A DNA stretch of 19,604 bases, from contig WQZL01000022.1 in assembly GCA_009780755.1 (NCBI GenBank), positions 1-19,604 on the forward strand. The letters are read 5' to 3'. The number at the start of each line of letters is the position of its first letter. Position 1 is the first letter of the stretch. The DNA comes from Promicromonosporaceae bacterium. Its GTDB lineage: Bacteria > Actinomycetota > Actinomycetes > Actinomycetales > Cellulomonadaceae. A program made the translations under genes and the position numbers. The notes beneath the pieces were generated by a model. That model did not search any database and was not told the origin of the DNA. It saw only the letters and a list, made by a program, of their open reading frames with translations. Positions 13,668 through 19,604 of this stretch are shown in pieces.

Positions 13668-14753
13668 GTGATTAGATTCGAGAACGTGTCCAAGGTGTAC
13701 GCACGGGGCGCGCGTCCCGCTCTTGACCGGGTCGATGTTGAGGTTCTGCGCGGTGAGTTCGTGTTTCTCGTGGGTGCCTCCGGCTCTGGGAAGTCCACCT
13801 TCCTGCGTCTGGCGTTGCGCGAGGAACGACCAACTCGGGGAAAGGTCTACATCGCCGGTCGCGACCTGTCCAGGCTCGCCAACTGGAAGGTGCCATCACT
13901 GCGCCGCAACATTGGCATGGTTTTTCAAGACTTTCGACTGCTGCCGAACAAGACGGTGTATGAGAACGTCGCCTTCGCCCTAGAGGTGATCGGCAAGCGT
14001 CGCCGCCAGATCAAGACGACCGTGCCCGAGGTGCTGGACCTGGTGGGCCTAGCTGGCACCGAGAAGCGTCGCCCGCATGAACTTTCGGGCGGGGAACAGC
14101 AGCGCGTGGCGATTGCGCGTGCCTTCGTGAACCGGCCGGGCCTGCTGCTATGCGACGAACCCACCGGGAACTTAGATCCCACCACATCCCTTGAAATCAT
14201 GCGGCTGCTGGAACAGATCAACCAAACCGGTACCACCGTGGTGATGGCTACCCACGACCGCGGCATCGTCGATGAAATGCGTAAACGTGTGGTCGCCCTG
14301 GCCGGGGGCAAGGTGATGCGCGATGAGGTCGGTGGCGCCTATGTGGAACTGAGTCCAGAACCTGACCGGAGAGGGAGCGAACCAGTCGTCGAGCCGCTGG
14401 CGAGACGAAGGGCATCGGCATTACCGAATCCAGTAGTTGAACCTAAGGTCGCGCCCGAGATACCCCCGACGGTACCGGCGCGCACCGCTACCGGATCGAC
14501 GCCCCGGCCAACACGAGCCGAGTTGCGGGCGGCCACCGCCCCTACCGCAATCGTCATCCCACCTGAGCGGGTCACCTCTGGGGCGATTGACGAGCCGCAA
14601 GAGCCGACCGCATCAGAGTCCGCCATCGATCATTCCCCCTCCACCGGCTGTCAATACGCGGCCCCCGTGCCCTTCGAGGCGACTCCTCGCGGCCCGGAGG
14701 AAAACACCGGCCCCTTAGAGGCATCCGTCGAAAACAAGGAGGCGCAACTATGA
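13668..14753 (+). CDS. ftsE: Cell-division ABC ATPase FtsE with long C-terminal tail
   Basis: FtsE is the cytoplasmic ATPase that pairs with FtsX at the division site. Walker A GASGSGKS (36-43), Q-loop Q87, signature LSGGEQQ (139-145), Walker B LLLCDEP (159-165) and the switch His196 are all intact, and the FtsE-like KTVYENVAFALEVIG block is present. The ATPase ends at about residue 228, the normal full length of FtsE. The remaining 130 or so residues are low-complexity, rich in Pro, Ala, Glu and Thr, and look disordered; two PVVEP motifs occur in this tail. The GTG at 13668 has GAGGG about 11 bases upstream. The stop overlaps the ftsX start (ATGA), so the two are co-translated. Confidence 0.95.
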   Translation: MIRFENVSKVYARGARPALDRVDVEVLRGEFVFLVGASGSGKSTFLRLALREERPTRGKVYIAGRDLSRLANWKVPSLRRNIGMVFQDFRLLPNKTVYENVAFALEVIGKRRRQIKTTVPEVLDLVGLAGTEKRRPHELSGGEQQRVAIARAFVNRPGLLLCDEPTGNLDPTTSLEIMRLLEQINQTGTTVVMATHDRGIVDEMRKRVVALAGGKVMRDEVGGAYVELSPEPDRRGSEPVVEPLARRRASALPNPVVEPKVAPEIPPTVPARTATGSTPRPTRAELRAATAPTAIVIPPERVTSGAIDEPQEPTASESAIDHSPSTGCQYAAPVPFEATPRGPEENTGPLEASVENKEAQL

Positions 14754-15667
14754 GACTTCAGTTCGTGATACTCGAAGTATTTCGGGGTTTACGCCGAAAC
14801 CTTTCGATGGTGGTTGCGGTGGTGCTGGTTACTTTCGTTTCCTTGGCCTTTGTTGGCGCCGCCGCGTTGCTCCAGATGCAGATTGGGTTGCTGCAAAGAG
14901 ATCTAAGCGACCAGGTTGAGGTGACGGTGTTCCTGTGCCCGGAAGTAGGGTCGGTGGAGGCCAACTGTGCCATCGGTATGGCGACAGACGAGCAGATCGA
15001 CGCGCTACGGCAGGTGATCGAGACCGAGCTGGCCGAGCAGGTGACCGAAATCGTCTTCATAACCAAGGAAGAGCGGTTCGTCACTTTCCTAGAGAACAAC
15101 CCGGACGGCCTCTGGAATGGCATACCCCTGGCAGCCGACGACATGCAGGCATCGTTCCACCTGAGCTTGGTTGATGCCGCCGCGCTTGAGGTGGTGGGCG
15201 ATGTACTCACCGGCCGGGAAGGGGTCGAAGAGGTGATGGATATGCGGGATGTCATAAACCCGCTGGTCACCGCGCTAAACAGGTTTTCCATCCTAGCCGT
15301 TGGCCTAGCCGCGCTGATGCTGCTGACGGCGGCGCTACTGATTACCACCACAATCCGGCTCTCGGCGGTCTCTCGCCGCAAGGAAACCTCCATCATGCGC
15401 CTGGTCGGTGCGCCCACTACGTTTGTGCAGCTGCCATTCTTGCTGGAGGGAGCCATCGCCGCGCTGATCGGATCGGCGTTTGCCATCGGCGGGTTGTGGT
15501 TGGGGGTACGCTATCTAATCACCGATTGGCTAGAACAGTCCGTGGGTTGGGTTTCGCTGGTCTCGACAGACGATGTCTGGCGGATCGCCCCGCTGTTGGT
15601 GGGCATCGCGCTGGTGCTGGCCATAGTGTCATCGGTGGCGACGCTGAACAAATACACGAAGGTTTGA
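14750..15667 (+). CDS. ftsX: Cell-division protein FtsX
   Basis: The 305-residue membrane protein has the FtsX plan: a cytoplasmic start, one membrane helix (about 19-43), a large extracytoplasmic domain (about 45-175), then three helices (about 179-202, 230-255, 279-300). Cys63 and Cys73 in the outer domain could form a disulfide, as seen in some actinobacterial FtsX proteins. FtsX transmits FtsE ATPase action across the membrane to a peptidoglycan hydrolase or its activator. The ATG overlaps the ftsE stop, and the M23 peptidase gene starts three bases after its stop, so the hydrolase is probably the partner. Confidence 0.95.
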   Translation: MRLQFVILEVFRGLRRNLSMVVAVVLVTFVSLAFVGAAALLQMQIGLLQRDLSDQVEVTVFLCPEVGSVEANCAIGMATDEQIDALRQVIETELAEQVTEIVFITKEERFVTFLENNPDGLWNGIPLAADDMQASFHLSLVDAAALEVVGDVLTGREGVEEVMDMRDVINPLVTALNRFSILAVGLAALMLLTAALLITTTIRLSAVSRRKETSIMRLVGAPTTFVQLPFLLEGAIAALIGSAFAIGGLWLGVRYLITDWLEQSVGWVSLVSTDDVWRIAPLLVGIALVLAIVSSVATLNKYTKV

Positions 15668-15670
15668 GCC

Positions 15671-17077
15671 ATGTGTTTCCTGTGTACGACCAGAACCGGA
15701 GTAACCCGGAGGGTGGTGGCCTCCGTGGTGGCGTCCACGCTTGGCTTGGGCCTGCCGACCACCGCGTCCGTTGAGGATCTTGAGGCGCAGCTCGCAGAGG
15801 CGAGACTGGAGGAGGCGGCGCTGCAAGTGGAGCGCGTCCGCTTGCAGGAGGAGCTGGATGAGACATCGACCAGGCTGGATGTGGCCACCATCGAGCTGAT
15901 CGAGGTGCAAGCTAAGTTGCCGGTGGCGCAGGCCGAACTGGAAATCGCCGAGGCTGACCTAGCCGACGCGCAGGCAGAGGCCGATTATCTGGCCGAGCGG
16001 TTGGTGGATGCCACAGGACAGGAAGTTCAGGTTTCTAAGGAGATTGAGGCCACCGCCGAGGAGGTTACCGCCGCGCGGGCAGACGTGGTGGGTATGGCCA
16101 GGGCGGCGCAACGACGTCCAGGCGATCTCAATCCGCTGGGGATGATCGCCGAGGCACGATCGGCGCAAGAGCTAATGGCCAACCACGCGGCGAACTCGTC
16201 AGCCAGCCGAGCGCGCACCCGCACTCTCACCCAGTTGCAGAACACGCAGGCAATGGCCGTCAACCAGCGCGACCGCCTAGAGGCCGTGCAGGAAACCATC
16301 GCCCAGCTGCACGCGGCAGCGGAAGAGAACGTGCAGCGCGCCGCCGCTGCCGAACGTGTGGCCATCGATCATCGCAACGATGTCCGGGCGCTGATTAACA
16401 CGCACCAGACGCTAACCAATGAAATCCTGGCCGAGCAGGCGCAGCTGGAACTCACCATGACCGAGCTTGACGAAGCGTATGCGCAGACGCAGCAGGAAGT
16501 TGCCGCGCTGGTGGGTCAACGCGACGCGGCGATTGAGGAGCGTCGGCGACAAGAAGAGGAGCGCCGGCGGCAGGAGGAGGAGCGTCTCCGCCAAGAGCGA
16601 GAGCAACAACAGCAACAGAGCAACAGTTCTGAGAGCAACACAACCTCATCGGCTCAGCCCCCGCCCGCGACCGGGAACTTTCTCGGCTGGCCGGTGGCGA
16701 ACCCGCATGTGACCAGCCACTTTGGGATGCGTTGGCATCCGGTGTTCGGGGGGATGCGAATGCATAACGGCACGGACTTCCGGGCGCCCTGCGGCACGCC
16801 AATCTTTGCCTCCCAATCGGGCTATGTGGTGACGTCGGCCTACAACTGGCACAACGGCCACCATATCGTCATCGACCACGGGCAAAGCGGCGGGCAGAAC
16901 ATCTCCACGCTGTACTCCAAGATGCAATCGCGATCCGTGAGTGTCGGACAGTGGGTAGAGCAGGGGCAGGTGATCGCCCATTCCGGGATGACGGGCATCT
17001 CCACCGGCTGCCACCTGCACTTCGAGGTATTCGTGGGCGGCTCCCGCGTTAACCCGCTGAGCCGCTTGCCCGGATAA
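15671..17077 (+). CDS. Secreted coiled-coil M23 peptidase, likely FtsEX partner (EnvC/PcsB-like architecture)
   Basis: The 468-residue protein has an N-terminal basic stretch (TRTGVTRR) and a hydrophobic segment (about 15-30) ending near TTAS, which fits a signal peptide. Two long coiled-coil stretches follow (about 34-140 and 180-315), rich in Glu, Ala, Leu and Gln, with a highly charged repeat of the RRQEEE kind near 291-308. A Gln/Ser-rich linker then leads to a C-terminal M23 (LytM) domain (about 340-468). The zinc-ligand motif HNGTD (365-369) and HLH (448-450) are both present, so the peptidase should be active, unlike the degenerate LytM domain of EnvC. In other bacteria such coiled-coil proteins are held by FtsX and activated for septal wall splitting. 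The start is the ATG 3 bases after ftsX, with no strong ribosome site, which suggests coupling. The assignment as FtsX partner is by context. Confidence 0.9.
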   Translation: MCFLCTTRTGVTRRVVASVVASTLGLGLPTTASVEDLEAQLAEARLEEAALQVERVRLQEELDETSTRLDVATIELIEVQAKLPVAQAELEIAEADLADAQAEADYLAERLVDATGQEVQVSKEIEATAEEVTAARADVVGMARAAQRRPGDLNPLGMIAEARSAQELMANHAANSSASRARTRTLTQLQNTQAMAVNQRDRLEAVQETIAQLHAAAEENVQRAAAAERVAIDHRNDVRALINTHQTLTNEILAEQAQLELTMTELDEAYAQTQQEVAALVGQRDAAIEERRRQEEERRRQEEERLRQEREQQQQQSNSSESNTTSSAQPPPATGNFLGWPVANPHVTSHFGMRWHPVFGGMRMHNGTDFRAPCGTPIFASQSGYVVTSAYNWHNGHHIVIDHGQSGGQNISTLYSKMQSRSVSVGQWVEQGQVIAHSGMTGISTGCHLHFEVFVGGSRVNPLSRLPG

Positions 17078-17082
17078 ATCGC

Positions 17083-17111
17083 CTGACGCCACGACAGATG
17101 CCAGCTACCCT
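17083..17111 (+). promoter_or_regulatory. Candidate smpB promoter
   Basis: CTGACG (17083-17088) and TACCCT (17106-17111) are 17 bases apart and fit TTGACN/TANNNT. Transcription would begin near 17118, leaving a leader of about 27 bases that includes the GGAGGA ribosome site. Confidence 0.4.
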
Positions 17112-17144
17112 TGACCGGTTAGTGCTCAATCGGAGGAGACCGTG

Positions 17145-17678
17145 ATGGCCAAGGGCGCACCCAAGCAGGTGCCGGAGGCTTGGCGTACCCAATCCAAGCC
17201 GAAGGTGGCCGCCCCCACCTTGCAGGTGGTAGCGAACAACAAGAAGGCCCGGCACGACTACGTGATCGAGGATGTCTTTGAGGCAGGCATCGTACTCACC
17301 GGTACGGAGGTCAAGGCGCTGCGCATGGGGCGAGCATCGCTTACCGAGGCATTCGTACTGATCGACCCCAGCGGCGAGGCATGGCTAGAACGGGCCAACA
17401 TCCCGGCGTACTTTAACGGCACCTGGACCAACCATGCACCGCTGCGCAAACGCAAGCTACTGCTGCACAAGGCGGAGATCATCCGACTGGGGCACAAGGT
17501 GCAGGCAAAGGGGCACACCATCATTCCGTTGCGCCTGTATTTCCTAGACGGGCGGGCCAAGGTGGAGATCGCGCTGGCTCGGGGCAAGAAGGAATACGAC
17601 AAGCGTCACACCCTGCGCGAGCAGCAAGACAACCGTGAGGCTCAACGGGCCATGCGGCACCGCACCATGCTCGGCTGA
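17145..17678 (+). CDS. smpB: SsrA-binding protein SmpB
   Basis: SmpB binds tmRNA and brings it to stalled ribosomes for rescue by trans-translation. The core is recognisable from NKKARHDYVIEDVFEAGIVL, followed by TGTEVKALRMGRASLTEAF, KRKLLLHKAEI and the basic C-terminal tail KKEYDKRHTLREQQDNREAQ. At 177 aa it is longer than the usual 150-160, owing to about 25 additional N-terminal residues rich in Lys, Pro and Ala. I prefer ATG at 17145 over the GTG just before it at 17142, because GGAGGA (17132-17137) lies 7 bases upstream. No tmRNA gene is found in the window, although it often follows smpB. Confidence 0.96.
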   Translation: MAKGAPKQVPEAWRTQSKPKVAAPTLQVVANNKKARHDYVIEDVFEAGIVLTGTEVKALRMGRASLTEAFVLIDPSGEAWLERANIPAYFNGTWTNHAPLRKRKLLLHKAEIIRLGHKVQAKGHTIIPLRLYFLDGRAKVEIALARGKKEYDKRHTLREQQDNREAQRAMRHRTMLG

Positions 17679-17736
17679 TGTCGGCAACAGATTCGCTATG
17701 GCCCAGTATTGACGGTTGGTCGCGCCTAAGCCTGGG

Positions 17737-17764
17737 TTTTGCCAGTCGCTTCGCTCCCGCAAAA
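17737..17764. repeat. Hairpin TTTTGC...GCAAAA, related to REP-like elements
   Basis: TTTTGC (17737-17742) and GCAAAA (17759-17764) frame the sequence CAGTCGCTTCGCTCCC. That core resembles the right arm of the inverted repeat at 512-556 (CGCTGCGCTCCC). It lies about 58 bases after the smpB stop. It may be a partial copy of the same repeat class or a hairpin that ends smpB transcription. Confidence 0.4.
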
Positions 17765-17824
17765 TGATGGGTTCGGGAGTGTAGGCTCGGGGCCGCTAGC
17801 TGCCTCGCCTCAAGGAGACCCGTA

Positions 17825-19604
17825 ATGCCTATCGATCTCACCGCCCTGGGATACGAACGCCAAGGAACATCGCGGCTCTGGGCTAAGCCCAAGGCCGAGG
17901 CATTCGGGTATAACGACGGTGATGAATTCGAGGAGTGGGTGGCCGGGGCGATCCGTGAGGCGGCGGACGTATCCACCCAGTCCACCGAGTTGGAAACCTA
18001 TGTGCGTGATTGGCCTTCGCTGTACCATCTGAGCCGCCGCCGCGCCAACCTGCTGCGACCCATCTTGGACACCATCGCAGGTCCGGTGCTGGAGGTTGGT
18101 CCTGGCATGGGGGCGATTACTCGCACGCTTGGTGAGGCGGGCCTGGAGGTTATCTCAATCGAGGGTTCCCCGCGCCGGGCGGCCATCTGCGCTGACCGCT
18201 GCCGCGACCTGGAAAACGTGCAGGTGGTGGCCGATACCATCCAGAACTTCGGACACCCCCAGCAGTTCCAGACGGTACTCGTGTGTGGGGTGCTGGAATA
18301 CGCGCGCAGCCTCGGCTTTCCCACCGATGGCCGCGATCCCGAAGACATCATGCTCACCCACCTGGCGGGCCTGCTCGCTCCCGGTGGCCAGCTAATCATC
18401 GCCATCGAGAACCAGGTTGGCCTCAAATACTTTGCCGGTTACCCCGAGGATCACCTCGGGCGACGTAACGCCGGCATCGAGGACCGCTACGGCCCGCACA
18501 CGCCGGTCACCTTCGGGCGGCGAGAGCTGGGGGAACGCCTAAGCGCGGCTGGCCTTGCACACCACCTCTGGTATTACCCGCTGCCCGACTACAAGCTACC
18601 CATCGCCGTACTCGCCGACGCGGCGCTGCATCATGATGGTTTTGATCCGACGCCCATCTTGAGCGGTGCGGATAGTTGCGACTTCCAAAAGCCGCAGGTC
18701 ACCACGTTTGAGCTGTCGCGCGCGTGGGGGCCGGTGGCCCGCAACGGATTGGCAGGCGAGCTATCGAACTCGTTCCTGGTGCGCGCCACCCGCGAGCCAC
18801 AGCAGGAACAACCCGAGCTGGCCTGGTACTTCGGCGGTAACCTACGCAGCCCGGATTACGTGGTCACCACCCGATTCCTGCCCACCGATAACGGCATCAT
18901 GGTGCACCGAGATCGACTCAACCCCGATGCGTCCGCAACCAACGGGCCGGTGACGATGGTGGCGGCCGATGAGTCATACACATCCGGCCCGCTATGGAGC
19001 GCCCGGCTCGCCGAGATTGTCTCGCGCGATGGCTGGTCGGTCGTCGAAATTACGGCGTGGTTTGACCGGTGGCGCACCGCCTTGTTTGAGTTCGCGGGTG
19101 TCGCCGACACCGGTGATGGGGCGAGCGTGCTGCCCGGAAACTGTCTCGATGCGTTGCCGCGCAACCTCATCCTCACCGATGAGCGAGCCGTGTTCTTCGA
19201 TCTGGAATGGGCCTGGAACGAACCGCTCACCTGGGAGTTCGTGGCTTTCCGTTGCCTGCGTAACTCGCTGGAATCCCTGGGGCCGGTGGCTCCCTCGGCG
19301 GACGCGAACAGATCGGTCGGCGAGTTGCTGCAAGCCGTCGCGCAGAGCCACGGATTCTGTTGGGACGACGAACGCATTCAACAGTTATGGACGCAGGATT
19401 GGGTGTTCGTGGGGATCGCCACCGGTCGGGCCGCCCCAGACATCACGGCAAAGGCCGATCTGGCCGCGCGCCTGACCCCAGCCGCGAACCTGGATAACGC
19501 TCTAGCCGGGGCAAAGGCGGTAAACGCCACCATTGCCACCCTGCAAGGTGACGTGGGCACGCTGCTCGGCGAGATCGAGAATCTGCGCGCCGGGGTGGCC
19601 GACC
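17825..19604 (+). CDS. Class I SAM-dependent methyltransferase, partial at right edge
   Basis: An ATG at 17825, preceded by AAGGAG with a 7-base spacer, opens a frame that has no stop for 593 codons and runs off the window. Residues 1-70 form an N-terminal extension. Motif I VLEVGPGMG (88-96) and the acidic end of the next strand, ISIEGSPRRA (110-119), mark a Rossmann SAM-binding fold, followed by VLVCGVLEYA (151-160) and LLAPGGQLIIAIENQVGLKY (183-202). The IENQ-GLKYFAGYPEDH block is known to me from methyltransferases linked to surface glycan clusters. From about residue 270 a less familiar region follows, and the visible end (about 545-593, ALAGAKAVNATIATLQGDVG) looks like the start of a coiled coil. 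It may continue into a glycosyltransferase or another domain outside the window. The substrate is unknown; polysaccharide modification is an inference. Confidence 0.82.
   Translation, partial: MPIDLTALGYERQGTSRLWAKPKAEAFGYNDGDEFEEWVAGAIREAADVSTQSTELETYVRDWPSLYHLSRRRANLLRPILDTIAGPVLEVGPGMGAITRTLGEAGLEVISIEGSPRRAAICADRCRDLENVQVVADTIQNFGHPQQFQTVLVCGVLEYARSLGFPTDGRDPEDIMLTHLAGLLAPGGQLIIAIENQVGLKYFAGYPEDHLGRRNAGIEDRYGPHTPVTFGRRELGERLSAAGLAHHLWYYPLPDYKLPIAVLADAALHHDGFDPTPILSGADSCDFQKPQVTTFELSRAWGPVARNGLAGELSNSFLVRATREPQQEQPELAWYFGGNLRSPDYVVTTRFLPTDNGIMVHRDRLNPDASATNGPVTMVAADESYTSGPLWSARLAEIVSRDGWSVVEITAWFDRWRTALFEFAGVADTGDGASVLPGNCLDALPRNLILTDERAVFFDLEWAWNEPLTWEFVAFRCLRNSLESLGPVAPSADANRSVGELLQAVAQSHGFCWDDERIQQLWTQDWVFVGIATGRAAPDITAKADLAARLTPAANLDNALAGAKAVNATIATLQGDVGTLLGEIENLRAGVAD

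Noticed and set aside
14396..14448. Two PVVEP motifs in the FtsE tail as copies of the VVEPVETT repeat
   Set aside because: The DNA matches only weakly to the repeat core and has no palindrome, so chance in a Pro/Val/Glu-rich tail is as likely.
17679..17824. tmRNA (ssrA) gene after smpB
   Set aside because: The gap is only about 146 bases and shows neither tRNA-like ends nor a tag-coding frame.

Overview
The window is a piece of chromosome from a fairly GC-rich actinobacterium (Actinomycetota). This rests on the protein types (an RF2 gene without the usual frameshift site, a secretin-free Tad pilus cluster, an FtsE-FtsX-M23 unit followed by smpB), the frequent GTG starts and at least two apparently leaderless genes. 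I cannot name the genus. The short palindromic repeats that encode VVEPVETT, and the GTCATCCTGCGCGGAG-type repeats, fit families such as Propionibacteriaceae or Actinomycetaceae, but this is only an impression.

Layout from left to right. The C-terminal end of mfd (1-425) is followed by a repeat-rich spacer and then ffh (signal recognition particle protein), which carries an in-frame insertion. A secreted surface protein follows, with seven RCC1-type repeats, a Pro-rich linker and three SLH domains. Next come the ribosomal pair rplM-rpsI with a long leader and a strong hairpin terminator. An AAA ATPase of the DUF4143 type then stands alone, preceded by four direct repeats spaced exactly 23 bp apart and lacking a Shine-Dalgarno. 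From about 7175 to 11984 everything real is on the minus strand: a tight Tad/Flp pilus operon (tadA, tadB, tadC, a 51-aa pilin-like protein and three TadE-like pseudopilins, mostly overlapping by a few bases). Beyond its 3' end lies a fragment of a CAP-domain secreted protein. A 397-bp divergent spacer holds a possible 30-codon hydrophobic peptide gene framed by hairpins. The plus strand then resumes with prfB (RF2), ftsE with a long Pro/Ala-rich tail, ftsX, a coiled-coil M23 peptidase, smpB and a SAM-dependent methyltransferase that runs off the right edge.

How the parts work together. ffh, rplM, rpsI, prfB and smpB serve translation, ribosome rescue and protein export. FtsE, FtsX and the M23 protein form a likely division-linked module in which ATP hydrolysis at the membrane activates a cell-wall hydrolase. 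The Tad operon builds a thin surface pilus, and the SLH protein would sit on the cell wall. The least explained items are the repeat array in front of the DUF4143 ATPase, the hairpin-framed micro-ORF at 12172, and the repeat-derived insertion inside ffh.
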